Assembly: GCF_027244095.1 (NCBI RefSeq)
Contig: NC_069662.1
Span: 11,992,501 to 12,056,500, forward strand
Source: Hemicordylus capensis
Lineage: Eukaryota; Chordata; Lepidosauria; Squamata; Cordylidae
Reading direction: 5' to 3'
DNA length: 64,000 nucleotides
Shown: positions 30,581 through 42,207 of the stretch, in pieces
How positions within the stretch are numbered: the stretch's first letter is position 1
Layout of the letters: each line of letters begins with the position of its first letter
Made by a program: the position numbers and the translations under genes
Notes under the pieces: model-generated
Databases searched by the model: none
Told to the model about the DNA's origin: nothing
The model's input: the letters and a program-made list of their open reading frames with translations, nothing else

Positions 30581-32600
30581 CTGGAATGGGAGGAGAGAAT
30601 CATCATCACATAACATACAGAAATACACATTGCAGAGCATCAACTCATTTGCTTCCACTGTAAAATAAGCAGTCATGTCTTTTCAGGAGGGCAGTATAGC
30701 ATGGCAAATCAATTCTTTTAATGCTTCTGTAGGCTTTTTCATATTATCAGACCCCAAACTCCATGACTACACAAAGTAAAGCTTACAAGTTTTATTCAAA
30801 ATCTTGAATAAATCTTGAATAAAGGTAAATCTGTGGCAAAAAAATACATCAAAATATAATCATGAGTAAAGTATACAATTCTATGAAGCATAAAATACAT
30901 GTGGCATTTAAAGCTACTATTAAGAATGAGGTTTTGAATAATAAAATCCACCCCAATATCTTAACCCTTTCTATACAAAATTATTCTAAACCGTTAACTC
31001 ATACCCCTAATCTAAAATACACTTACCCTTCTGGCATCTTTAGAAGTGTTCAGGCTTCTCCAAAAAGAATTCAGGACAAACTTATTCTTTAGTAAAAAAA
31101 CAAACAAAGTAAAGGAAGTCCCCAACTTATATAGGAACAAAGGAAGCCACCATATACTGAGTCAGACCACTGGTCCATCTAGCTCAGTATCGACGTCTAC
31201 CCAGACTGGCAGCAGCTTCTCCAAGGTTGCAGACAGGGATCTCTCTCAGTCCTATCTTGGAGATGCCAGAGAGGGAACTTGGAACCTTCTGCTCTTCCCA
31301 GAGCAGCTTCATCCCGTAAGGGGGATATCTTAGTGCTCACACTTCTAGTCTCCCATTCAAATACAACCAGGGCAGACCCTGCTTAGCTAAGGGGACAAAT
31401 CATGCTTTCTGCCACAAGACCAGCTCACCTCTCCTTACAAATGGGTTGTGTTCAAATACTTGATTTGTAAGCTGGATTTTCATAACTCAGAATGCATGTA
31501 GTTCCCTAGGTTGACATCTTGTTTCTGTGTGTGGATTGGTGTTTGTAAGTTGTGGACTTTCTTAATGCAATATGTTACTCAGTGGATAGGTAATTATATA
31601 GGGATATAATGACTTGCATAGATGAAGCCTATATACATAGAAGAAGATAGTATATTTGTGACTTAAGAAGGATGATTTGTGTAAAAAAATGGAAAGAAAG
31701 AGAAAACAGTTTCTAAGAGGGGCAGCCCAAGAGGAGACAAAGGAGAAGTATACAAGAAGGAAATAGATTGAAATAAAGGGAGATGATCTGCTGTTTTCCT
31801 GATGACTTAGCATTTTATACCTCAAATTTCTCCCCTTTGTCTTCTCAGACTGCTATTGTGCCCAAGATTCTCATTGGAACTTTGGGTTCACCATTTCTAT
31901 CATGGCAACCTGGACCCCATCAATGATTCATCAGTGATCCAATCTCCCCAACTGAGCATTGAATTAATGCTCAGTCCCCCAATTTACATAACCCCGGTTC
32001 CCCCCACCCCCAGTGGAAAAGCAGCACAGATTAAGGGGCTAAACACTTCTATATCAACGCCATCATCCTGATCCAGATCAGGACCTCATGCAGCTGTACT
32101 TAAGAGTATAACTCAAAATTTAATTGGATATGAACACACTGAATGGTCGCATTCTCACATCACATGGAACCATGGGTCCAATGGAGTAGTGGTTCCACTT
32201 CCCCTGCCTCCACTCTCCCGTTCACATTCAGACAACAGGGATCGCGTCCTCTCTGAAATAAGTGAGACTGCAAAGAAAGAGGAACTGGTTGTGTGGGCTT
32301 CCTTCTTGCTTGAAGGGCAGCCCACACAGCCAGTCATGGAGCGAGAAAGGGAGGAACTCCATCCCTCAACTCCAGACCAGCCAAATGCATCCTCCAGTGC
32401 TGCATTCAGACACAATGGAGGCTCTGTGGACCCTTGGTTTTGCAGTAAAACTCACTACAAACTGAGGGTTCAAAATGGAGTCTCTGGAGCAACACCTTGG
32501 GTTGCACAATGGACGGGACCAGAGTTGCATGCCTTTGGATGTAACAATAAGGAAACCTCAGATCCCTGCAGCTCCAGTTCTCCATTTCATGCAAAAGTAG
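30581..32600. other. Spacer with a composite SINE; rest unrecognised
   Basis: The 5' side of the unit 1 gene. 31125-31440 is a composite SINE, listed separately. 30750-31090 is AT-rich, and 31500-32600 shows frames without recognisable domains. Confidence 0.4.
31125..31440 (-). mobile_element. Composite 5S-rRNA/tRNA-like SINE, near full length
   Basis: The plus strand starts TATAGGAACAAAGGAAGCCA and ATATACTGAGTCAGACCACT and runs to CAGGGCAGACCCTGCTTAGC, the complement of the 5S-like GCTAAGCAGGGTCTGCCCTG. The 5S-like head therefore lies at the high-coordinate end, as expected for reverse orientation. Confidence 0.78.
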
Positions 32601-34150
32601 CCAATATCTTGTTTGGTCTGGCCATTAAGATATCCTCTTCAAATTTCCTTTCTTCACAAATATGCAAGTGCAGCACACTGGCAGCAAATGGACTGCAGAC
32701 ATATAGCTATTAAGCCTGCATCCATTCCCCAAAGAAAAGAATTTCACCCCCTCCAAGGATATGTCCTCTCCAGCCAACTTGCAGCTCTTCCTACCTCTAA
32801 TATTCCTGCTACAAAATGTGGATCCACACACTGTTTCTGGCTTTGAAGGGTGCCACTGAGAGGAGAGGCATTCTCCAGCCTTCAGGATAACATTTCCCAC
32901 CATCATTTGCTCCTACTGATAATATTTCTATCATCATAACAAAGAATGCTTTCTTGTCATTCATAATTTAAAAAATCCTTTTTGCATCATTTCACCAAGG
33001 AAAAATCAAAAGGGTTGTGTCTGCAATCTATTCAATCCAGGTGCCCTCTAATCCAAATTGCATTATGAACATTAGGATCAGGAACAACATAATGCAAGTT
33101 GCATCATGCTCTGTTGTACAGAGCATGCCTACTTCCACCTCTCATGATGATTCATCCATTGCACGTGTGGCCAGTGTGGATTCTGTGGTCCACACTGATC
33201 ATCTCCCATTCTGGCTGAGATCTGCTTAGCTTTAACTATATTGTGTACTTTCTGGCTGTCCTTCTCATCTATTGCTGGTCTGCTTTGTACATTCTGGCAC
33301 TGTCTACATGCAAGATGATGGAGGAGCTTTGAAAGACCCTTGAGTTCATTGAGTCACTCTATATGGAGGAAAGCAATTGATCCAAGTATTTGGTTTAAGT
33401 TTTAACTGAATTTAAATCAGATATAATCATGGACATTTCTTGTGACTCCTTTCTCCCACACTCATCTCTCTCTGCCAACACTTCCTAGAAGACCCATCGT
33501 TCAAGTTCCCCTGCCACCAAAGGTGGCACCCATCTATGTTCATTCAGTTGTGATTCTCACTCCCCCATACCTTTTGCGTGAGTCATAACACACATTTCTA
33601 TACCTCAGCAGGAGTCAAACCGCTGATTCATCCAGTTGTAACCTCTCCACGATTGCTGTGTCAGAATTGGGGGGGGGGGGGAATGCTATAATCTCTGTCT
33701 AGCTTGGATGCTCATCTGGAATACTGATGACATGAAGGTCATGAAGACCATGGTGTGAGCTTTAAGGGAGAGAGATACGCTGTGTATGTGTGAGTGCAGA
33801 TCTGGGCTTCAATGCCATTGATTACTTTTGGCTGCAGTTTTAAGTGTTGACTAAAATGAACCTTGAAAGATTTCTCCAAGGAACAATACAATTTTTCAAT
33901 GAAACATCTCTTGGGAGACAGGATTCCACTATCTCATCACTGATGTTTGTTTTTCCAAACTGCTGTCTTTTTTCCAAATGTTGCTCATTGTTCGTAGCAA
34001 AGAATATTGCAGGTGGTACACCACTGTCAAGTAATGGGGAGACTGATGGACTAGGCACAGGGACAAGACCTGGATTCAAGTCCCAATTCAGCAGCGAAGC
34101 CAAGAAGTTGCTCCTCCTCATCTGATCAATGTGATCTTGCTACAACGGAA
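32600..34150 (-). repeat. Tandem unit 1: duplicated upstream segment
   Basis: The phrases GGCAGCAAATGGACTGCAGA, CCAACTTGCAGCTCTTCC, AGGAGAGGCATTCTCCAGCC, AAATCAGATATAATCATGGA and GGAATACTGATGACATGAAG recur in the same order at 37.7-39.2, 44.75-47.1 and 53.5-55.2 kb. The last part (about 33720-33960) has an ORF-like minus-strand stretch. 34010-34130 is a diverged tRNA-like SINE (GGATTCAAGTCCCAATTCAG) present at the same place in units 2 and 4. Confidence 0.7.
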
Positions 34151-34590
34151 AATAATGGGGGGAAGGAGCCAAAAAACCACTTTATTGCGATGCTATTTTC
34201 TAACTGAATTGTGTTCACTCAGGCCTTCTAAAAGGTTTGATTTTTCAGTTTGATTTTTAAAACTGTTTTTAAAAAGTTTTCAATTTTTTTTAATTTTTAT
34301 TATTTATTTATTCATTACATTTATAAACTACCCCATCCAAAGGCTCCGAGTGGTGTACAACAAAGTTAAAAAGACATAAAATCACACACCATTTAAGACA
34401 CATTGCTAAAAATAATATAAAAACAATTCAAAAACAAAATTATTGGTGTGTTGTGATTTCATGTAATATGTGTTTTTACTTGTTTTTACCTTATTTTCAC
34501 CTTATGGCATGTTTTAATGTTGTCTTTGTTATGCAGCGACTAACAAATAAAGTTGTTATTTTATTTATTGTTGTTGTTATTGATTATTAT
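34151..34590 (-). mobile_element. L2/CR1-like LINE 3' end
   Basis: About 34290-34440 reads TTTATAAACTACCCCATCCA, GGCTCCGAGTGGTGTACAAC and AGTTAAAAAGACATAAAATC. This is the reverse complement of a typical L2-like LINE tail. It lies at the junction of units 1 and 2. Confidence 0.6.
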
Positions 34591-34899
34591 TATTATGTGT
34601 TGATTAATCCCTCACCCTTTCCCCAAAAGCTGAAATTAGCACATACCTTGCATACATGCATCTGTATGTACGTAGGTAAAATGTCATTGTACAGACAAAA
34701 ACAAACAAAAAAAGCATTAGGAATTTCCATTTATTTCCATTTCACAGAACATGTTAAAATCACACCACTTTAAAAAAACCTCATATAAGCAAATTTATAT
34801 CATAATATTTATAACAGCTGAGTCAGTCCAAGCACTGCCCCAACTGGTTTTCTGCTTCGTGTTTGGCATCTGAAAAGCAGGAGGGCTGTATTTCTATTC
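34591..34899. repeat. Tandem unit 2: 3' flank of the OR gene
   Basis: TGATTAATCCCTCACCCTTT, CTTGCATACATGCATCTGTA and ATGTCATTGTACAGACAAAA match the 3' flanks of the other minus-block genes. This copy has no insertion and serves as the empty-site reference for units 3 and 4. Confidence 0.7.
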
Positions 34900-35859
34900 T
34901 CACTCCTTCACTTTCCTCCTCATCCATCTCTCTTTCTTCTTCAACAACCTGCCCAATGCCTCCCACACTTGGTCATTCCTCAGACAATAGATCAGGGGGT
35001 TGAGAAAAGGCGTAATGGCACTATAGAAGAGTGCCACCGCCTTAGTGACCTCTGACTGGCTCTCCCCACCTGGAACCAAATACATCCCTGCCACTGAGCT
35101 ATAGAAGAGGGTGACCACCATTAAATGGAAAGAAATGGTGGAGAAGGCCTTCCGACGGCTGCCTTGGTTAGGGGCTTTCATCAGGGTGAGAATGACAGTG
35201 CCATAAGATAACAGAACAAAGAAGACATTGCTGAAAAAGAAAGTGTGCATTAAGATTTGGCAGGTATGGGGGACATTTCCTAAGGGAGGGCAGGCCAGCG
35301 ACAGAAGAGGCACAGGATCACATACAAAGTGGTCAATGATGTTGGGGCCACAGAAAGATAACTTGGAGATCAAAATCACTGGCACAATGTACCCCAGGAA
35401 GCCAAGGACCCAACAAGCAACCACCAGGGCACAACAGGAATTGGGGGTCATAATTTGTGGGTAGCGCAGTGGGTGACAGATAGCCAAGTACCGATCCAAG
35501 GCCATAGCTGAGAGGAAGAAGAATTCAGTGTTGCCGAGAGAGAAAAAGATGTAGAACTGGAAAAAACAAGCTTGGAAGGAGATGATCCCATAAGGCGATG
35601 CCAGGTCAGAAAGCATACGGGGCACAGTGGTAGATACATAACATATCTCTAGCCAGGAGAAGTTGCTCAGCAGGATGTACATGGGAAGCTGGGACAAATG
35701 CACATCCAGAGTCACCAGTGTGATAACAGTGATATTCTCAGCTAAAGTGAGCATGTAGAGAATGGAAAAAAGGACAAGCAGCAGGAACCGTGTCTGCTGT
35801 GTGACTCCAAAGCCCAGTAAAACAAATTCCTGTACTGTGGTCCCATTGGCCAGCTCCAT
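34900..35859 (-). CDS. OR11-like olfactory receptor (minus block, unit 2)
   Basis: Intact receptor of 319 residues starting MELANGTTVQEFVLLGFG, with the acceptor CTCCCATTCCAG abutting the ATG. It keeps the NGT site, LDRYLAICHPLRYPQIM at the end of TM3, the conserved loop-2 cysteines and NPLIYCLRNDQVWEAL. It differs from its sisters in having PRMLSDLASPYG (Ser for Phe before DL), CDPVP instead of CDPGP (shared with unit 3 only), and a private TM5 start, GNVPHTCQILMHTFFFSNVF. TM6, loop 3 (YLVPGGESQSEVTKAV) and TM7 are nearly identical to the others. The tail is basic (KKKERWMRRKVKE). Expected role as for the other odorant receptors here, with ligand differences most likely from TM5. Confidence 0.94.
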   Translation of the reverse strand: MELANGTTVQEFVLLGFGVTQQTRFLLLVLFSILYMLTLAENITVITLVTLDVHLSQLPMYILLSNFSWLEICYVSTTVPRMLSDLASPYGIISFQACFFQFYIFFSLGNTEFFFLSAMALDRYLAICHPLRYPQIMTPNSCCALVVACWVLGFLGYIVPVILISKLSFCGPNIIDHFVCDPVPLLSLACPPLGNVPHTCQILMHTFFFSNVFFVLLSYGTVILTLMKAPNQGSRRKAFSTISFHLMVVTLFYSSVAGMYLVPGGESQSEVTKAVALFYSAITPFLNPLIYCLRNDQVWEALGRLLKKKERWMRRKVKE

Positions 35860-37544
35860 CTGGAATGGGAGTAAAGAATCATCATGGCTTAACATATGGA
35901 AATACACATGACATTGCATAGCATCAAACTATCTATTTCTATTGAAAAATAAAAACTAACCAGGCATTCCATTCGTGGAGGTCAACAGGCCATGCCATCT
36001 GCATTTTATCCCTGAGTGTTTCCAATCACAAATGATTATTACTCAATGTTTTTCTCTGTAGCTCTTATAAAAATGATCTATCTATCTATCTACCTCCCTA
36101 CCTAACTACCTACTTACTAATGCATTTTAAACAGACTTCTTTGGGGCAAATTAATTTCCATACTGTTCAAGAGCCCTGCTTTGAATATTTTGCTCTGCTT
36201 CACTGAAAGATTTTTCAGTAGCCCGACTGCTACTGAACCCTGAACAGATGCCACACCAAATCACTCCAGCTCAATTCATTGTTAAAAATCAGAATAAAAC
36301 AAATCTGATGCAAAATACCTCACCTGATCTCAGCTGACAAACTGCACAAGAGTACTTCAGCCTAATAACATTGAATGCAAGCAAGTAGGGCTACTGTGAA
36401 ATAATTAAAATAAATAAGCACAAACATTATGCAAAAGTCATTAAACAAGAGGAATCCCACTACAAATAACAGAATTACTCTCATGTAACAACATTTGTGC
36501 ATTTCATGTGTGATTTCTACAGTAGCTCTACGTGATGTCTGAGTCGCCCCAGGCGTAACTCCATGTCCAAGGGACTAGAATGACTCACTGGGAACATACA
36601 GTAACAAAAAACTCAAAATCACATGATGCTCTTTAATACAAATCTGCTATATTTGGCCTTGATACAATGGCCAGTCATTTCTGGGACTGGAAGTTCTCCA
36701 ACTTTGGACTCTCTCAAATGTCCCTTCGCATTGAGGTACGCAACTCCCAGTCTTCTTAGTAGGGTGCATCTTCTCCTTCATAGGGCCAATTTTCCTCTGG
36801 AGTTTGGAGAGCCATGCCTCTTCTTCAAGCACCGGCTATTGGGCTTCCCCTCTGCCCATGGGAGCCATTCTTCTTGAGGGTGTGCCTCCACTCTGAATGG
36901 CTAGAAGCTCTGGCCTCTCTCCTTAGGTCTTCTCGGCCCTGGGTGGGCCTCAGGCCAGTACGCTGACTTACCTCTTACCGTTTCCCTCACTGGCATCCTT
37001 TGCCCAGCAGGCAGGCCCCTCACTCCAGGGCTCCTCATCTTCTCTAAACCAGTGACATCTAAACATGCAACTGGACACATTCTGCACACGATGTTACTGG
37101 ACTGATGTACCTTTGTGCCACTATAGGGAATATGTTTGAAGAGGTATTTTCCTTAAATGTATGCTTTGCAATCATATACATTTCCCTTGAAATAAAATGT
37201 TATTTCATTTAATTATGTTGGTTTGCATTCCCCACTTCCCTGCAGAGTGCAATGTCCATCATCAGTACAGAAGCTTTCAGTTTCCTTCCTGGAAAACAAG
37301 CACTGGAATCTTCGGGCATAATACAAGAAGACACTCTGGGTCAAAACATTTCTTGCCAAAAAATCCCCTTCCTTCTGCAAAAGAGAGTACGAGCTTCAAG
37401 GTCAGCAGCGTAATGAACAGCATGTTGCCAGAACCCAGAGAGTGGTTTTTCAGTGAAAGCAGCACAGATTATAAAAGGTTAAATAAATCACAGTCTCATG
37501 CAACTGTACTTCAGAGTAAAACTAAGCCCTTAACTAGAAAATAA
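35860..37544. other. 5' flank of the unit 2 gene; no gene recognised
   Basis: To about 36360 the sequence is shared with the upstream flanks of units 3 and 4 (ATTCCATTCGTGGAGGTCAACAGG, then CACTCCAGCTCAATTCATTG and AAAATCAGAATAAAACAAAT), with a (CTAT/CTAC)n run at 36076-36115. 36400-37544 is specific to this unit. It has a GC-rich part (36620-37080) without a recognisable protein, so it may be an insertion of unknown type. Confidence 0.45.
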
Positions 37545-37680
37545 CGCATTTTAGATTGTGAGCCCTTTGGGGACAGGGATCCATCTTACTTATTTATTAT
37601 TTCTCTGTGTAAACCGCCCTGAGCCATTTTTGGAAGGGCGGAATAGAAATCGAATTATTATTATTATTTTTATTATTGAA
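37545..37680 (+). mobile_element. LINE/SINE 3'-end repeat
   Basis: The text TTTTAGATTGTGAGCCCTTT, CTCTGTGTAAACCGCCCTGA and AAGGGCGGAATAGAAATCGA, followed by an (ATT)n tail, is the same family as 28600-28900 and 57120-57375. It sits between the unit-2-specific block and the duplicated upstream segment. Confidence 0.7.
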
Positions 37681-39190
37681 GGTCTTGTTTAGTTTGACCC
37701 TCAAGATGTCTTTTTCACCTTTCTTTACAAATATGCAAATATAGCACACACTGGCAGCAAATGGACTCCTGCATAGTGCAGACAGTGTAGCTGTTAGCCC
37801 TGCATCCATTCCAAAGAAAAGAAAGGATACTTCTGCTCCAGCCAACTTGCAGTTCTTTCTGCCTCTAATACGCTTGCCAAATCTGGCTCCACACACTAGG
37901 ACAGTTCACACAATTATGAAGCAGCTAGGAGACGATTCCTATCCAGTTTCAGGAACTTGATGGGCTCCTCTTTTGCAGTGGTGAGTTCGATAAAAACAAG
38001 TTGGTCTGTCCCCAGCTTTTGAAGGCGGTTGAGGCGGGGGGGAGTGTCTAACCCAACAGGCTTGGACAATTTAGCTCCCCATCTCCTACCTTGTTATTCT
38101 CTAACACACTGTCACAAAACAGGAGTTTGCCCAGCTCTGGATTTGTCTCCTACCCAGTTTATGGTTGTGTAAACCGCTCTACGGTCTCTGGCTCTGAATG
38201 GTGCCACCTTCCAAGAGGAAGGGAGAGGAGAGGCATTCTCCAGCCCTCAGGAGAACATTTCCCAACTCCATCTGCTCCCACTGATAATAATTCTATCAGC
38301 CTAACAATTATATATCTATCAAATGTATGGCTAGTGTGGCTTCTATGGGCCTCCCTGATCATCTCCCATTCAGGCTGAGACCTGTGTAGCTTCAGCTATA
38401 TAGTATCATTGTGTCCTTGGAGCGGCTGTTCCAAGTATTTGGCTTAGGTTTTAAACAAGTTTTAAACAAGTTTTAAATCAGATATAATCATAGACATTTC
38501 TAGTGATCCATTACTCCCTCTTATCTCTCTTTGTCAACATTTCCTAGAAGACCCCTTGTTCATCCTTTTTTTAAAAGGTAGCACCCACATGTCCATCCTG
38601 CTGTGATTCCCACTAATCCCCCTCATCCCCCTTGCCTGGGTCATAATTCTCATTCCTATACCTCAGCAGAAGTCAAAGCCCTGATTCATCCCATTGTAGT
38701 CTCTCCACAATTGCTTTTTCAGAATTTGGGAGGGAGGATGCTGTGCTCTCTGTCTTGCTTGGATGCTCATCTGGAATACTGATGGCACGAAGGGCATAAA
38801 GGACCATGGTGTGGGCTTTAAGGAAGAAAGATACACCATAGATGTGTGAGCACCTATCCGGGCTTCAATGCCAGTGATTACTCTAGGTTGCAGCTTAACA
38901 CAGTGACTAAAATGAACTTGGGAACGTGTCTCCAGAGAATACCATTTTCCAATGAAACAACATCTCTTGGGGGACTGGATTCCACCATCTCCTCACTAAT
39001 GTTTGTTTTTCCAAATGGTTGCCCATTGTTCATAGCAAAGAATGTTGCAGGTGGTGTGCCGCTGTCATGTAACCGGAAGACTGGTGGATACTTGGCACAG
39101 GGACTAGACCTGGATTCAAGTCCCAATTCAACAATGAAGCTAAATAGTTTGTCATTGTCATCTGATCACTGTGATCTTACTACAAATTAA
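37681..39190 (-). repeat. Tandem unit 2: duplicated upstream segment
   Basis: It parallels 32600-34150 and 44750-47160. Order: CACACTGGCAGCAAATGGAC, GAGAGGCATTCTCCAGCCCT, CAGATATAATCATAGACATT, GGAATACTGATGGCACGAAG, AACATCTCTTGGGGGACTGG, then the tRNA-like SINE (GACCTGGATTCAAGTCCCAA) near 39060-39190. No functional gene is evident. Confidence 0.7.
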
Positions 39191-39199
39191 GAGAATGAA

Positions 39200-39436
39200 A
39201 ACAAATAACCGAATAAATGTATCTTTACCTCCAGGCCATGAAAAAAGGAAGAAGCTTTCAGGGCTCTTGAGAGAGAAGAAGATGTAAAGAAGATGTAAAA
39301 CTGGATGTCACAGAAGAAGATGACCCCACGTGAAAAGGACAGATCGAACACCATCCATAATGTAGCACATCTCCAGCCAGGGCAGTACTTAGGAAAAGAC
39401 CATGGTGGAGGCACCACCAAGGAGACCAGCCTCAAT
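39200..39436 (-). pseudogene. OR fragment (TM2-TM3), unit 2
   Basis: The minus strand reads WxEMCYI, then FDLSFSRGVIFFC, IQFYIFFTSSSL and, in another frame, SPESFFLFSW. This matches the receptor segment WLEMCYV...FDL...GxISF..CFLQFYIFFSL..TE.FFLSAMA. A small TTTACATCTTC duplication and frameshifts are visible. Only about 75 codons survive. The paralogous copy in unit 3 (47105-47312) retains more of TM2. The fragment predates the unit 2/unit 3 duplication. Confidence 0.78.
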
Positions 39437-41760
39437 CAGTCTGCCTTACTTACGTACTTACACACAAACACACAAATACACAAACACACAAACCTTTGGT
39501 CTGATCCAGCAGGGCACTTTATGATAAACTAAAGTGCTCCATCTGATGTTTGGAATGGATGTAAAGCATCTCTTGATAATGGTATGAGTTATCCTCTGCA
39601 CAGACCATGCTGCTGCTCCTGTGATATGGATAGCTGTTTCTAATGATAAAAGTTGGTGAGCAGGTGCTAATTTGCAGAAGGAGGAATTCAGTCCTGAATC
39701 AGAATTGCTGTGAAATATATCTTTAATGTTATTCTATGTCTTTTCAATTAGTAGGAGGGCTTAGACCAATGATGTGTTGATTTTAGGGTTTTCTGGTATA
39801 TATGCAACTGGGATTCGGCAAATGTGGTTTGTCTCAGGACCAAACTGCCCCTGATGTTAAATGTCCACATTTTATAGTTAGGGGCTTGCAATTACTGAAG
39901 AGTAAGTAAGAGCTATATAGGTCCAGAATCTGGAACAGGATGAGCATTTCACCCTTTATTACGGCACTGTTTCCTATCTGAATTGAAGCTCCCACACAGA
40001 ACATCAAGTGTGGTTTATTTGGAAGAAATTGATCCTTGCCTTTGTTAAGAAATGTGTGTATTTTCCCCCTTTTGGCACCTCATGGTATAACACTAGCCTG
40101 ACTGAGCAGCAGGTTCTCAGATTTCTCAAGGGAGCCGTACATGCAGATAGCACTAAATGTGTGGCACTAGAAGGAGATTGGTTCACCCATTGATTCTGAA
40201 CATTGAAAAGAGTTTTAACAACATTTTAAAGTTCCATAACTACTTTGTCTCATGACAGAAAGTTACAGAAAGTGCAGAAATTGAAGCCCCCACCCTGAAC
40301 ATCAAAAATGCCTTATTTTGAGGGAAATGCTCCTTGTATCCATACGAAAGGTGTCACCTTTCCCTTTTTTTGAAACTCATAATATGAGTTTCTGCAGAAT
40401 GGCTGGGCAGAAGGCTGTCAAATTTCCCATATTGCAGTTCATGGCCCTAGGAATCAGTGTATGTATCTGAAGCATATAGGTCCACCTATTGATTTTTAAT
40501 ATTTCCCCCCCAAAAAGCTATAGTCCATAAAATTGGCAGTCCAAGCAGGGGAGGAGCTACCAGTGCTCCCCCATGATCAAAGGATGCAGGTCATTGGGGG
40601 AGAGGCACCAAGACTCATCAGCTATAACTCCCCCAACCTCCCCCCCCCCCACTTTCTACAGGGACCCCTGCCACCTGCCACAGTGTCTGCTTGCTAGTGG
40701 CTCGGGGGCTACTCAGAACCAGAGAGGTCTCATTCCCTCTCTCAAGAACTTCCATCCTTCCAAGCAGCCATAAGTCACTGGCAAGTGGGAGCAGGAGGAG
40801 GAGAACCTGTACTACCATTGATGGTTAGCAGGGAAGCAATGTGCCACTGCCAGGGAGCCATGTGCCACTGGGGAGGGGGGAGTGTACACAAACCCCCGTT
40901 AGCTACACCACTGTAGCTTGGCCCCCTTTAGCTACACACAGGCCCTCTTTATATACACCCCCTCCAGCTACACTAATGAATCCAAGTGGTAAGGTCAAAT
41001 ACCTCTACACAGAGACTGCTAGCAAATAATAAGATGAGCAGTGGATCAAGGATAATATAGGGATCTGTGTCCATCCCCAGAAGCACTGAGATTGGAAGGC
41101 AAGACTCAGACCATTCAATTTACGGGGGGGGGGGGGAGACTTTGGCTTACAGGGATAGCTATGGGTATGGCAGTTACAACTGAGCTCCAAAAAGCAAGTG
41201 AATTTGATGGCCCGTGATGTTCACACCATAAGGGCATGAGATCTGATGTCCAGTTTGAGATATTGTATGGGCCTACTAAATCATAACAATGGAAGTGCCA
41301 TTTATCTAGGTCCTCCATGCTCCAATCCACCACTGTGGGTTGCCACCAACCCACGCAGGTACTGGACTGAAGCACAGTGGGCGTAATTTTAAATGTTAAG
41401 CTGGTCTAAGGAGCGCAATAAATTTACTCACCTACTAGTGGGCGTAATGAAATTTTGTTTCATTGTATCTTTCACTCTTTCTAAGCAAGGGAGAGAAAGA
41501 AAGCATCCTTCTGGTGAACAAACCGCCAGCTGGCAAGGAGTGGGAGAGGGATCACACAGCCCCTCCCAGGGTCTGGCTATGCCCCCTGCATCAATGTTCA
41601 TATCATATTGACAGAAGGAGTCTGGTGATGAGAAAAGAGCAGGCTGGCTTTGCCACTCCCTTCTAGTAGTCAACAGAGACTACTCTTCCCAGTTTGATTC
41701 CTGAGATCACGTGCAATCGGGAGGAAAGTGAAGTGGGGGGTGTTTACACACAGACACACA
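39437..41760. repeat. Unit 2 to unit 3 spacer, duplicated at 47.9-49.97 kb; no gene
   Basis: 39488-40560 matches 47915-49460 (CTTTATGATAAACTAAAGTG, TGATAATGGTATGAGTTATC, TTATTTGGAAGAAATTGATC, CCATACGAAAGGTGTCACCT). 40540-40960 matches 49440-49960 (GGGGAGGAGCTACCAG, GGATGCAGGTC). 41040-41380 is a rearranged copy of 56220-56445. Poly-C/G and CA runs occur. Frames here show no recognisable domain. Confidence 0.65.
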
Positions 41761-42207
41761 CACAGCTGGTAATTTGAAAACTTTATTCGAAAACTATTGT
41801 TACAGCCAAGCAATTAGCACACAAGCACGTAAGCAATCTCAGTCAGATGTCTCCATTCTCAGTGTAGGGTAGTGTTTTTCAATAGGAGTAAAATCATTTT
41901 CCTTCAGTATGAATGAAGCCGCTAAGAAGCATTTCCCCCCACTAGTTCTAAAAACAAATTCATTATCTATTTCAGTCTGCTAGCTGAAAACTCTTGTCAC
42001 CTAGGCAATGGTCTGTCCTTATCTCTCTCTCCCAACCACAAAAATCCCAAACAGCTCAATTTAACACATGCCCTTGCATACATGAATATGTATGTACATG
42101 GGTTAAATGTCATTGTACAGACAAAAGCAAACAAAACATAATATTTATTCCAGTTTAGTAAGCTCACTCATTGTCCCAACTTCTTTTCTGCCTTGTGTTC
42201 GGCTTCG
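41761..42207. repeat. Tandem unit 3: 3' flank of the OR gene
   Basis: From about 42030 (CCAAACAGCTCAATTTAACA, CATGCCCTTGCATACATGAA, AATGTCATTGTACAGACAAA) it matches the other unit flanks up to TTCGGCTTCGGAAAAGGAGAGC, where the LINE insertion begins. 41761-42020 is not recognised. Confidence 0.6.

Noticed and set aside
30581-30676. N-terminal extension of the unit 1 receptor (also in units 2 and 3)
   Set aside because: The added codons translate the polypyrimidine tract of the acceptor; the family start is MELANGT.
36623-37089. GC-rich region with overlapping frames
   Set aside because: No protein features or splice logic; possibly part of an unknown repeat specific to unit 2.
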